Shown here: positions 9,426 to 21,500 of the stretch, piece by piece
How positions within the stretch are numbered: position 1 is the stretch's first letter
Layout: the number at the start of each line of letters is the position of its first letter
DNA from: Gracilaria gracilis
Taxonomy: Eukaryota; Rhodophyta; Florideophyceae; Gracilariales; Gracilariaceae
Reading direction: 5' to 3'
Assembly: GCA_030374805.1 (NCBI GenBank)
Contig: JARGSG010000218.1
Span: forward strand, 868,001-932,000
Length of the DNA: 64,000 nt
Notes under the pieces: generated by a model
Database searches by the model: none
What the model saw: only the letters and a program-made list of their open reading frames with translations
What the model was told of the DNA's origin: nothing
Made by a program: the position numbers and the translations under genes

Positions 9426-10973
9426 TCATCTGGCACCCTCATCATCAGAACCGCCATGCTCGACGCGCACTAGGCCTGATTCCAGTCCCACCGCCTCATA
9501 CATAAACCGCTCTTCCCCAGTATACATGCACTTCCGCAATCGTAATGTAATGGGCGCTCTCCTCGAAGAATTATTCCCCAGAACCCGACTCTGTGCCCAA
9601 ATATAAGAAAGCCCTTCAACTCTGTTCGTTCTTTGCAAATTTTTCCATCTGTATCTTGAAAGCAGGGCCACTACCGATCCGAACAAAAGCTCCCCTAGCA
9701 CTTCCAATGCGCCAACGACTACCGCAACTCCGTCCAACTCAACAGAACTTGTCTTTTCATCGCCTGGAACGTTCACAGTCACATTACTAGCTCCTGTGTA
9801 CAAAACCATCCTCACCCCTTCTGGAAACATGAATGACGAGTACGGTAGAGGCAAGATCAACTGTCAAGCTAGATGTCCTGCGTTGATCACGATCTTATCG
9901 TGAAACTCAAGACTTCCGAGATACTTCAACGTCGTGGAAATCATGAGTTGCTTCGAAACGAGATTCCCTTCCCGTCCCAAGATCCTGGTATTGCTTTCAT
10001 TCACCATTCCTCCTATAGAAGCGTAGTAGTAATCCACCAATCCTCCAGTTACATTCTGACCTATGAACCATTCTAGCTTTATCAAATTACTTCGAGGAAA
10101 AACTCCATCAGGCACAGGAGAACGCCAAAAGAAACAGTCGATATCGCTCGTACCTAACGCTGTCACATTCTTCAGTTGAACATATTCCCTGTGTGGTCTG
10201 TGATCCTCCAAACCGGGCTATGGTGGGAATTCCCGAAAGCGTCCTTCGTCTCTCAGGACCTGCAGTGTGATACTCGGTCGATACGAAGGAGTTGTGTCAT
10301 TGAAGGTCTCATACTGGACTATTGAAGACCCGACAAAAGGTGGAACTCATTCCACAGCCCGATATAGTACCTGTTCAGTGCCGGATACACATTGAACTGC
10401 AAGTCGGCCATTCCCGGAAACGGTGACATTGGCTACCTTGGCATGTGCCCATCCATCATCATCCAATGTAGTGCATCGTGAAAACACCTTCCTGGGCACC
10501 GTAATGGCATCACCACTGTCCTGATATGCAGATACTAGGTTTCGGTTTCCATCTTGCTCTTCTGGTACCGGGACAAATGCGTCCTGAACACGTTCTGAAC
10601 GGAGGACAGGATTGGAGTGCGATATGAAACGGGTTTCTAAGTAAACCGGAATGACGATGCAGGCGATTCGGAGTAGAAGAAGAAGCGCATGAGATGGCTG
10701 CCGATGGAAGAGTCCTTCACTCCAGAGCGGATAAGCAGCACTGCGTGTTTGAATGGGTTTCCCTTTTGCGGCTCGGTGGAAGGCGAAGATTGAGGCAAGA
10801 GTGGACGTGGCGCACATCAACACGGGAAATATGAGCAGCCCGAAGAGCAGGAAGATAGAAGCGGCAATCGCACCGGTACCCAGTGAACGGTAAGGACCAT
10901 GAGAGCAGTTCGTAGAACGGAGACCACCACTAGTGTCACAAGGTGATGTTCTGCTATTGTGGAAGCTAATCGA
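9426..10973 (-). pseudogene. dead membrane-protein gene, three in-frame stops
   Basis: One frame runs from 10973 to 9426 and would encode about 515 residues. It is interrupted only by three stop codons (TGA at 10347-10349, TAG at 10218-10220, TGA at 9864-9866), with no frameshift. No ATG lies ahead of the first membrane segment, so the start is also lost. The first part has two strong transmembrane helices (about 10795-10870 and 10635-10690). A long non-cytoplasmic middle with several N-x-S/T sites follows, then a last hydrophobic helix (about 9640-9720) and a short basic tail. No named family was recognised; it may belong to a lineage-specific membrane family. Read-through of all three stops is unlikely. 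Confidence 0.6.
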
Positions 10974-11699
10974 TCAGTCTGTCGCGTGCGCTAATGCTAG
11001 ATGCTACTGCATCTCAAACGCGTCTGATGGCCATTTGTAAGCGGGTTAATGTTCTGAAACGAAGTGGTGTTGGTTCTAGGCTACCTTCTACTGAATATGT
11101 TAACGGGCTACACGACCACCGACGGTACAGACTCGCTGCATGAGCATTCTGTTTTTGCGAAGAAATTGTAAATCGGTGTGGAAAAGATAAAAGATAGATA
11201 TGAGATTCTAATTGTGGTTTTCGTCATTGTTACACAAATCGCAAAGCTCCCATACGGCTGGAAAACTGGCAATTAGCTCATTATGTCAAGCCAATTCTAG
11301 CAAATTCAGCTAAAACAGCAGCAAGGGCTGGTGTTTTGGAGATCCACCACAATTGCTATGACACTGTCAGTTCGTGACGTTTATTATCAGAAAGAGAGGC
11401 AGGTTGAAAACAAGACGATGTGAGTTGAAGACTGCTTCTGTATCTTGGAGAGGTCTATCAGGTAGAAACAAAACAAAGGGGGTGAGGACTACTGATTGGT
11501 TGATTGCGGTCAGTATTCCTCTCTTTATAGGCAGTTGTGAGTGAGTGTGAGCAAAAGAGTTAACATGGAAGTGCTCACGTAAACAATTACAAATACAGAA
11601 CAAGTGCGGGTCACGTCAAGGATACAAACTTGAACAGAAAACAAGATACAAATTCAAATACAATAGAAGTCACTGACAGCCCCCTCGACCGGTACTTGA
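10974..11699. other. intergenic, no gene supported
   Basis: This spacer between the dead membrane gene and the copia fossil is AT-rich at its right end. No domain, repeat or RNA gene was recognised. Confidence 0.4.
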
Positions 11700-13330
11700 G
11701 AAATCAGGAGAGACTTGGGATGTTTGAAGAAGGAATCTCCAATCAGTGACTTTGTGAAGATGTGGGCTCAATTTTTCTCTGAGGGAACGTACTGTATAGT
11801 GACAGTTTCATCGTTAACGGCATCCAGTACGTGGTGATGTCGAATTCGACGTGCTTCACTTTTCTCATGCCGAAATCAGTCTGCGTCCATGCAATAGCTC
11901 CCATGTTGTCCTGATGTAGAGAAATGGCATAAGTTTGCTTAAGACATTGCGGACCCATGAGATTTGTTTGATGCACTCTGATAGAGCGTAGAACTTAGCT
12001 TCCGTCGTTGCGAGAGCTGTTGATTTTTGAAGTTTTGAACTCCCAATTATGGGAAAGTCACCGATGGTAATGAGGAAACCCCCCTGGAGCGGCGTTTGTC
12101 AAGGTCACGACCCCAATCAGCATTAGACCAGAAAGCGACGGAGACAGACGGGTTTGGCGGTATTCTTAATCCGTAGTCCTTAGCCGCGACTAAGTATCGT
12201 ACGACCTTTTTCATACATTGCCAGTGCTCTAAGCGCGGCTTAGATGCGTACTTACCGAGCATTGAAACCGCCGTTGCCAGATCTGGGCGCGTGCGAGTGC
12301 TCAGGAACAGAAGAGAGCCAAAGACTTCTTTGTAGGGTATTTTCATCATAGTGGCGCATCCAGCATCGTTTGGAACTTGTAGAGCGTCATATAGGCAGTT
12401 TGATTGCGGCTATGGAGTGTCCGTGGGTTGTGCTGTATCCATGTGACTGATGCGGATGTTTGTCTCGATGAGTGGCTGCTGGTGAAGGTGGGTACCATTG
12501 TCTTTTTCTTCAATAGAGACACCGAGATACAGGTGCGTTTTCCCGAGGTCTGAAATTTCATATTTAGCGCGCAGTTCCTTCTTCACTCATGTTGTTAGGT
12601 GTGAAGGGCCGAAAATACTTAAGTCATCCACGTAGACTGGTACAATTACGGTCTTTCGTTCCTTTCCCAGTATGAACACACAAGGAGCTGACAGTAGGGA
12701 TTTGAAGCCAATGGAGCGGAGGTAGTTTGATATGTTTACAAACCAAAGTCTGGGGGCTTCTCTGGTACCATACAAGGATTTGATGAGCTTCCCGATACGG
12801 CCGTCGGCTTGCGGGACGTCTTTGAGTTTTGGAAGTTTAATCCAAACACGGCGATCCTTAGGCATGTCGGCGTGGAGAAATGCGCCCTTCACGTCGATGT
12901 GGTGGCGGTCTCATGGCATGGCGGAAGAAAGGACCATCATGAGGCGGAACATTTCGTAGTTCAGTACTGGTGCGTAGAGGCTGTCCTTATCGGTAATATT
13001 TTGAAAGTTTCCTCAGGCAACCAGTCTGGCTTTGAACCGCAATGCTTGGCCATTATGGTCTCGTTTGAGACGAAGGGTGAAGCCCGAAGGAATTAGTTGG
13101 CCGTGATTGGAGAGAGCGTCTTCATAGGTACCAAGTCTGCGTATCTTTTCGAATTCAGTTTGCATGGCGTCCATCAAGTGGCTGGCTTCAAGCGAGGAGA
13201 GAGCTTGGCGCATTGTGCGTTCGTCAGGGGTACTGATTTGATTTGGAAAGGTAGTGCCATGCCCGCCAGCAAAAAAAACACCAGAAGACGTCTAGATCTT
13301 TCTCGGGCTATGCAAACCCATCAGTAGAGC
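11700..13330 (-). mobile_element. Ty1/copia fossil, reverse transcriptase and RNase H part
   Basis: Minus-strand segments match the 3' half of a copia Pol: the start of the reverse transcriptase near 13030-13250 (KARLVA box), its core with the YVDDL catalytic motif near 12590-12890, and the RNase H region near 11750-12350, including the ADWG motif. The element is broken several times and no LTR pair was recognised. It looks old. Gypsy element B inserted close to its upstream side. Confidence 0.85.
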
Positions 13331-13425
13331 CCTTCTTGGGATGACACAGCTATGTTGGGTGTAAGTCCGTGGTCAACTCTTCACGACCAAAGTAAGAAGG
13401 TGAGAAAAGAAGATACTTCGCGCAA

Positions 13426-13430
13426 GCGGC
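13426..13430. repeat. target-site duplication of element B, left
   Basis: GCGGC precedes the left LTR of element B and is matched by GCGGC at 37175-37179 after its right LTR. The match over about 24 kb shows that everything between entered, in the end, as one insertion. Confidence 0.8.
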
Positions 13431-14031
13431 GGTCGCACAAATAGCGATAAAATGTGGGGTCCGCTTGGTTGAGAAATCGCGCAAAAGCTCAACCTAAAGG
13501 AGAAAAACACACATCCAATATGGTAGTAGGGCACCTGAAACCCGCAGGCAAAAACAGCGTAAAAAGTAGTCTAGACCGTGTAGGTGTACGAGAGAAAAAC
13601 ACACAACCAATATGGTAGTAGAACACCTGAAACCCGCAAGCGAAAACAGCGTGGAAAGTAGTCTAGACCGTGTAGGTGTACGATAGTAGACGTCAAAGCG
13701 CGGTAAAACCTGAATAGTAATAGAGTAGCAAGTGACCAAGATGGTAACGATGCTGCCCTAGGGGTGCCTGACTCGACAATACCCAAAAAAGAAGGCCAGG
13801 TGCACCGCAATATATACAAGGTGCAGCGATGCCGACTTCTCATGCTGGCATGACGTCATTGGCTGCACCGATGACCAACTGTCATGTGGCAAGCAATGCA
13901 AGGCTATCCTAAATTATAAATTAGAAAATAGAAATTATAAAATACAAAAAACCGATTTTGTACAGTGCAGTTAGCAAAACACACCAGTGGACCCACGTTT
14001 CACCAACCCATTGAGGTCTCATTGTACTACA
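13431..14031 (-). repeat. element B 3' LTR (left), with internal duplication
   Basis: This copy is about 600 bases against about 508 for the other LTR. A tandem duplication of about 92 bases (13501-13592 and 13593-13684) accounts for the extra length. The bases after 14031 (GACCCC...) are, on the minus strand, the purine-rich tract expected just ahead of a 3' LTR. Confidence 0.85.
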
Positions 14032-14049
14032 GACCCCGTTTCTACCCTG

Positions 14050-14054
14050 AGCCA
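14050..14054. repeat. target-site duplication of element A, left
   Basis: AGCCA here is repeated at 25644-25648 directly after element A. The surrounding bases of B (CTGAGCCA and then CTCTCGTGG) become continuous if A and one AGCCA copy are left out. Confidence 0.85.
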
Positions 14055-14555
14055 TGTCGTACAAATACCGATAAGGTGTGGGGTCCGCCTGGTAGACGGA
14101 GCGCGCGAGGGCTCAACCTAAAGGGGAAAAACACACAACCAATATGGTAGTGGGGCACCTAAAACCCGCAGGGGCAAACGGCGGGGCAACTAGTCTAGAC
14201 CGTGTAGGTGTACGGTAGTAGACGTCAACGCGCGGTAAAACCTGAATATTAATAGAGTAGCAAGTGACCAAGATGGTATAGTTACTGCCCTTGTGGTGCC
14301 TGACTTTACAATACCCGAGAGGGAAGGCGAGGTGCACCACAATATATACAAGGTGCACCGACGCCGATCTCCCATGCGGGCATGACGTCATCGGCTGTGC
14401 CCATGACCTACTGTCATGGGCCAGCAATGCTAAACTATCCTAGACTATAAATTAGAAATTATAAAATACAGAATACCAATTGGGTACAGTGCAGCCAGCA
14501 AGGCGCACTAGTAGGTCTACGTGGCACCAACCCATTGAGGTCTCATTGTACTACA
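14055..14555 (-). repeat. element A 3' LTR (left)
   Basis: Starts TGTCGTACAAATACC and ends CATTGTACTACA on the plus strand. It is the partner of 25136-25643 and contains the same TGACGTCA and TATA-like sites. Confidence 0.9.
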
Positions 14556-15133
14556 GACCCCTTTCCTACCCTGAGCCACGCCCTCGTGGCTCCTAGACCC
14601 TTCACCAAGTCGGATGCATCGTCGTAGCAATTTGGTCCCTGTCGCCGCCTTCGTGCCATCTCGCGCCGTGCGTCGCATCGGCTCTGCGTCGCCGAGCGTA
14701 CTCCGTTCACCACCTTGGTCATCACCGATTGCGGCTCTATCCACTTCTTTGGTTATCACAGACAGCGGCCTATTCATTCCCATTTGTAATTTGGGCGCGA
14801 CGCGCGCCCATTGCATACCTCCAAGGTTCTCCCTTTTGGGCTGCATGGCTTAGACTTATTTACCGTGTCGGTATACCCAGTGGGGGGGGGCGGGTTGCGC
14901 CTTCGGGCTCGTGTGAGCACTGTACCGTGAAGGGTTTTGGCGCCCACTTGGTTGCGGCGTGTCTCTCTGTCACTTCGAGGTTCGACTACCAACCCTTCGA
15001 GGCACTGCCGCTGACTCCATCGAGGTTGTTCCACCGTTATTCCTTCTGGTTGCCTTCGCACTCCTTTGCGGTTTGTCTACGCGGGCTCGCGCCACCGTGG
15101 CTTCTCGTCCGACCGACAAGGTTGAATCCGTTT

Positions 15134-17548
15134 ATGGTGACCCCCGATCCTTATCTGAACCACATGGGTAGCCCTGGTACCAGCGTGCGGGCTCGCACCC
15201 GTAGCGGTACACGGCGATTGTCGGTTCCCCATGTTGGTCAATCGGACACGGTAACCCCAAGGGACGGCGCGCCATCGGCGACCAATGCCGATACCTTAAT
15301 GCTTGAACCAGCATGGGGCCCCGAACGGGTGGAGGTTTTGAGCATCAGCTCTAGTGACTCACCCATTGTGGATAAAAAGCCGATTCGCTTCACCCCTGCG
15401 GTCGAATGCTCGCCGTCTCAATTACTCTCTCACGATACTCATCTCACCATGTCGGGTGCCGGTCCTTCGCGCGGCCGCGGAAGCGGCATTGCCAAGTCTG
15501 GTTCTCGGGGTGCTGCTTTGTATCATTCCCGCATCCAAACTGGTTTCCGGAGCCAGCCGGTTCAGTCTTCCTCACATCAACCTCAAGGGATTCACGAAGG
15601 GATCCGGGACCCGTATGGTCCGGATCCCGAGATTACTCGTGGTATTTCCTATTATGGTTTGGAGACGTTCACCACGGCCGACTGGAACGTTTCCCAACAT
15701 GGTACCTTCGGGGTCGATCCAAGAATGGTGTCGCAAGCGACGCTGTACCGTCGGAACTGGCCAGTGGCGCCGGGGAACACATCGCTTCCCGGCGTCTTGC
15801 GCCGTCCGACTTTGGATACCTACTTGGGTTTGTTTCGTTGGGATTGCGAGCGTTTCCGCTCCGTCCCGCAAACGCTCCACCGTCGGGATAAGGAATCTCA
15901 ACCTCGTCAGGGTCGGGTGGAGTGCTATGATAGCCCCCAGCGACACACACCAATGAGGTATTTCATTCCCCCGCTTTATCCCAGCGATATGCCGTATGTT
16001 CGTATTGAACCGGAGCTTTATTATTACCGACGTCTGGTTGTGAAGATCTGTCAGTACGACTCCCTTCCGCAGCAGTACCTTCCGGCTTCTCCACATTTGG
16101 TTTGCTTCGATAGGCCTTACAATACCATCCATTGGGCTAACCGTCGTAGGTGGGGGGTGGATACTGCCACCGAGGCTCGCATTCGCACCCGGTCCAGCTT
16201 CAACCGCGTCATGCATGGGTTCCATAATGTGGAGTTCTTCTCAAAACCTAATAAGGGAAGAACCTCTTGGTATGTGGCCCGACCTGAATGGTGGAATGCC
16301 TATGAGGTTCCGATGTCGCTTAGCGTCCCAACCCCACCGGTATTGGCTTACTTCGGGAGCTACATCACCCGTTACCACGATCGGTATTACCTCATTTGGT
16401 CGATTGCCCTTGCGGAATGGGCCGTATTGGTGGCCATCTTGGCTCTGCAGGCTGCCCGTGACGGTATTGACTGGGATTGTCGTTCTCTTGAAGCCGAGAT
16501 TTACCGTGACGGTGTGCAACCTCCTGGTCGTATGTTCTTCATTCCCCCGAGGGTCATTCGCGACATTCGCCTATTTGGACTCGGAACCATTGTGGCAGGT
16601 ATGGACAACTCCATTGAGCAGCTGGAATCGTTGCTTACCCAAGTGGAGAGTTTCCCGTGGGGAGCCAAGCAGGGGTGGGAGGTTTTCGATCCGGTGTCCT
16701 GGAAAGTTGTATCCCGCGCGGAGCAGCGCTATCCCGGGGCTCCGACCGATCAGGGACCTCCAGGGAGTCCCGAGCCATTCCCAACCGTGGCGGAATTGCC
16801 AGCAGCTACCCCTGTGGTCACTTCAGCGCCTACTCCCGCTCCGGAGGGACGCAATACGCCTGCCCATACTGGTGTGACTCCTCTTCTCCCTAGTACCACA
16901 AGGGTTGATGGGTCTCCGCGGGCTATCCTCGGGGGTGTCATGGCTGCGGCTGCGGCGCCTGTTCCCTCTCAAGCGGACTCCCAGGCCATTTGAGGTTTAA
17001 TGGCTCGGGTCCGCCAAGCCTGTGTGGTGAACTTCCAGCGGGCGGGTCCCACCTCTGTGGTCGAAGCTCTTACCCTTCTGGAAAGCATCCTGCTTCGTCA
17101 TGCACAGTACATGCGATCCTTTTCCCAAATTGGTGAGTTCCGGAACCGGTTCCAGGTCGAGCTCTACCAGATGGCTACCAACCAGGTGGCAGGCCTAGCG
17201 ACAGCCATGGGCCCGACGCCTACAAACCCTTTGGAGGATCCCCTATTTGGTGGTAGCCTGAACCCCGGCCTTCTAGCCGCTCCGCAGGCTCCTCTCCACA
17301 TCGGGTCGTCGGTACCTCCGTCGGTTGCGCAGGCGAGCCCGCCACCTCCGATGGGTGCCGACGTGATTCCAGGCGTCAGCGTGCCTACTAGTACCCCCGT
17401 GGGTCATGGTAGCGCGCCTAGCCAGGCTCCAGGCCAAGCTCATCTCTTCCAGCCTTGGCCGGGAGCCCATCAGAACACCACTCCGGGTCGGGGATCCTCA
17501 GCTGGAGGCTCCTCGGGTCCTCACTTTGCCACTCACCCATCAGGTTGA
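15134..17548 (+). CDS. antisense coding region of element A (unknown protein)
   Basis: A long plus-strand coding region lies between the end of pol and the 3' LTR, opposite to gag-pol. The ATG at 15134 is shared with element B (26170); the open frame extends further 5' in A but that part is not clearly kept in B. The main frame runs to 16993 and related sequence continues to 17548, so it looks about once broken. The protein starts Ser/Thr/Arg-rich, has a Gly/Arg-rich patch (MSGAGPSRGRG), then a well-conserved Trp/Tyr-rich middle with one hydrophobic helix (YYLIWSIALAEWAVLVAI, about 16385-16440), then a Pro/Ala/Ser-rich tail. Nothing matches a known env, capsid or enzyme family that I recognise. 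Differences from B cluster at third codon positions, which argues for selection on this protein. Antisense genes between pol and LTR are known in some plant gypsy lines such as Grande. Confidence 0.65.
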
Positions 17549-18547
17549 TTGTCGTATCCACTTGGTTTGTGCTTGAGCCACGTTGCTCCTGCATCCCTAT
17601 TGGTGTTACTCTTCAAGTAAACTTACATGTTATGCGTTTCCATGGTAGGTTCCAGTTTCCTTTGAGGTGCGGTGCGTAGCAAGGGAGGAAGCTCGAAAAC
17701 AGCTCCCCGTTCCTTAGCTCTGCGCATCTCCAATTAGGTTTTGAAACTCTCCTTCCCCCTCCTTAGACCAGCGTACCACGATGGGTGACGGTTAATTCCG
17801 TGTAGGTAAGTTCCGGGAGGTGACTTAGCTCCATTCTGAGCCATTTTGGTGCTCGTAGTATGGTTCACCACGTTGGTACTTCGATGCGCCTTCGTACGGC
17901 GCAGCGAGCGGTTTCGCCTTCCCATAAGGTCAAATTTTGTGCCACGCGATTGCGCGCGGTGGCCAGCAATGTACCTGGATGGTTCTGCATGGCCTCTCAC
18001 CATGCATGGGCGCACGTGCGGTGTTTCACCCTGGAGGTTACTTGCAAGGCGAATCAAAATATTTGACCGGAAAATTACCCCTCCATATGGTAGTGAAAAC
18101 GCAGAAAACCCTTTTGGTCTGTATCTCGAGAACCAAGGGGTTTCAGAGGCTGGCAATGGCCGATTCGGGAGCGCGGCACGGTCAAAATACTTAGATTTTT
18201 TGACCATGCCGTTGCTCGCTCCCTACACACAATAGTGTAAACCGAATCGGTTACTCCGCACGGCGCGCCACGAACAGCGCGCGTATGCCTCGTCAAATAA
18301 AAAGATACAATGTTTTGAATGTTTCCACAGTGCGGGTTCGTGCGCGTGCCGCGCACGTGCATGGCGCGTGTGCAACGGCGCGCGTACAACGGTGCGTCCG
18401 TCTTTAGCGCTACCCCTCCTTAGACGTACCCTCGTGGAATGCTTCCTTCTGGTTGTACCTTCCCGGTGAGCGTCCGAACCGACTTTGGTACTACTCATTA
18501 CAATGTGCTTTTCCCCCTTCCTTAGGGGACTGCATTACCTCTAAGGT
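17549..18547. other. non-coding spacer of element A
   Basis: This lies between the ends of the antisense gene and of pol, where the two transcripts would converge. It is related to 29158-30060 in element B. It has GC-rich repeats of GCGCGC/CACGTGC type around 18240-18390. It may hold both 3' ends; no gene is supported. Confidence 0.5.
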
Positions 18548-21500
18548 TTACCCATCATTCGGCATGTCCTCTCCTTTGCGGTTCCAGTAGCCTACCCTGA
18601 AATGGTGTGGTATGGCTGAGGGCGGCTCAGCAGTGTCACCATCGGCGCCCCAGCCATACCAACGTACGGTGTACTTTAGACCATCTGGGGTACGGCGGTG
18701 ACCTACAAGGCGTTCCACTGGGAACTCATTAGAGACCTGAGCTGGTATCGTTTCACCACTTTGGTTTAGATGAGAACCGGTACCACTAGGGGTAGGTGTT
18801 TCCTCTGAAGGAACAACTTTAATCCCCGCAGGTGGTACGTAGTCTGGGTCGTCACCCTGTGCGTCATCATTAACTTCGATGGGTGTCCCGTCTTCCCGGG
18901 GCTGAGTCCTCAGGTCAACCGCTTGTGGGTCACGCGCCAATTCTCCGCGTTCCTTCCTGGACTGAACCGTTCGAGGTGCAACCGTGATTCGGTCAATAGA
19001 GATCGAATTCTCTACACCATCTTGGTTCACCGTCACCGTGTGGTCGGTTGCTCGAACTACCTTGAAAGGTCCCAATGATTTCGGAAGAAGCTTCGAATTG
19101 ATATCTCTATCAATAGCTTCATCATCGGCCTCATCACCCGGTCGTGGCTTAGCTCCTTTCGGAGGGTGGTCAATAAAAACATATTGACCCGGCGTAGCCG
19201 TTACCACTCGGGTTGCCTTTCGGTCGTAGTCCTCCTTGTACCGCTTCTGGGACGCTGTGAGCTTGCTCTCAGCATACTTGAGAGCTCGTCTCAACCTCAA
19301 AAGGGTATTCCGTTTGACCTGTGACGGTGTGAGCGCTCCGGCTGCTTCTTGTCCTAATCGGTCCCCTTCAACAACAATACCTGGTGGGTGTCTTGACAGT
19401 ATTAGATCGAACGGCGTAGTTTGCGTCGCTCGATGAACCTGAAGGTTATATGCATATGTCAAGGGCTGTACGAGCTCGTCCCAACCAGTTTGGTGTTCTT
19501 CCGTATAATGTCGCAGCCTAGATACCAGTGTTCGGTTAAAGCGCTCCACTTGCCCATTCGTTTGCGGATGATAGGCAGTAGTGAAGTAGTGCTTAATACC
19601 CAAGAGGTTACAAACAGCTTCAAAGAACTTCGAAGTTAAGTTCGAACCATTGTCGGTAAGTAGATAAAGCGGTGCACCATACGGGTAGATCCAATTGTTC
19701 AAGAACGCCACCGCGAGGGTCGTCTATTTCGTGTCCTTCAAGGGTATCGCTCGCGTGAGCTTCGAGAACCTGTCGGTGATTACGATGATGTACTGATATC
19801 CCCTTGTGGTTTTTGGTAATGGACCCAGAAGGTCTATTGCGACGAACTCGAGAGGACCCGCTGCAGGGAATAACTTCAAGTATTTCCTGTGCTTCCGGAG
19901 ACCTCCACGGGTACGTACGCAAGATTCACATTGACCTACAAAGGTATATATATCATTAGCCATATGAGGCCAGTAGTACCCTTGCCTCAAGGTGTAGTAC
20001 ATTCTCGTACCTCCAGGGTGTCCTGATAGCCTTGGGTAGTGGGCTAGGTGCAGCACCCGAGGGCGCAGCACCTTGGGCACCACCTTCTGAAGGGAACCAT
20101 CAATAGGAGCTCGCCTCAGCAGGAAACCATTTCGGTCGACGTCAAAGTTCGAGTCTCTCATACCTATTTGGTCTATGAGAGAGCGGCAATAAACATCGTT
20201 TGCTTGCTTTCTCAGGAATTCCTCGCGGGTTCTCGGCATGACGTCTGTTTCCTCGAGGGCGAGTATTTCCCGAGCGAAGGCATCACTAAACCACGTATCC
20301 TCTTCGGGTAAAGACCAGTAACCTTTTAACGTATCACCATCAAGGTTGGTAGAGATGGTAAAGCATGGGATATCATCCTCTACCGGCTCGGTGTCCAAAC
20401 CATCTGTGGTAATGCGAGAAATCGCGTCTGCGACATTGTGCTTGATACCTGGACGGTACTGTACGTCATACTCGAACTCTGAAAGTCATAACCGCCGTCG
20501 GGCAAGTCTGCCCGATGCGTCGGTGAGACCGAGTATTCAGCGCAGGGCGTCATGGTCGGTTCGAAGCGTAAACCGTTCACCATATAGGTAGGGGCGGAGC
20601 ATCAACATGCTCCAGACCACAGCTAGAAACTCCTTTTCGGTTGTTGTGTAATTCTTTTCTGCAGGGTGCAGAGCACGGCTCCAGTACCCTATAGGTAGTT
20701 TGTCGCCGTTTTCTTGCTCCTGCATAAGACAGCAACAAATTTGGGCGTCCGAAGCATCGGTATGCAATGTGTATCGTAAACCAGCTTTGGCTAGTGCCAA
20801 TATTGGAGGTGTCAAGAGCGAATGTTTCAGGGCCTTGAACGCATCTATTTCCTCATTAGCAAGACATTCAAACCTTGTAGGTTGACCTTCCAGCAGCTTC
20901 CTGTTAAGGGGAGTCGTTATCTTGGCAAATCCCTTGATAAACCGGCGGTACACATTGCACAAACCTATAAAGAATCGGATTACCGTCTGAGACGTGGGTG
21001 GAATCGCCTCCTGCACGGCCCGGATTTTCGGCGCCGTCACTTCTAACCTTCCAGGGCTGATGATATGACCAAGGTACTCCACCTCTTTGGTAAAGAATTA
21101 GCACTTGCGGAGCTTCAGTGTTACTCCAGCTTCCGTCAAAAAGGTTTAGAACTTCCCTAACATGGTGGAAGTGTTCCTCTACCGCTCGGGAATATATGAT
21201 TACATCATCGATGTACACCAGAGCGGTTCTCCACTTCACCTTTGAAATGATTATGTCTAACGCCCTCTGAAAGGTAGCCGGCGCATTGCGTAACCCAAAA
21301 GGCATACGCGTAAAGCGGAATAACCCAGCGTGGCAAGTAAACGTAGTTTTGTCCTTTTCTTCTTCCCTGATAGGTACCTGCCAATAACCACAATTGGCAT
21401 CGAGCGTAGTAAAGATCTTGGCGTTGCCCAACGAATCTACACACTCCTCCATTCTAGGTATTGGGTACGAATCCCTGATGGTCATACTATTCAGTCTTCT

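Noticed and set aside
17846-18235. Plus frame of 129 codons in the spacer of element A, partly alike in B
   Set aside because: The similarity to 29359-29763 in B is what two copies of one element give, and the frames do not stay matched over their length.
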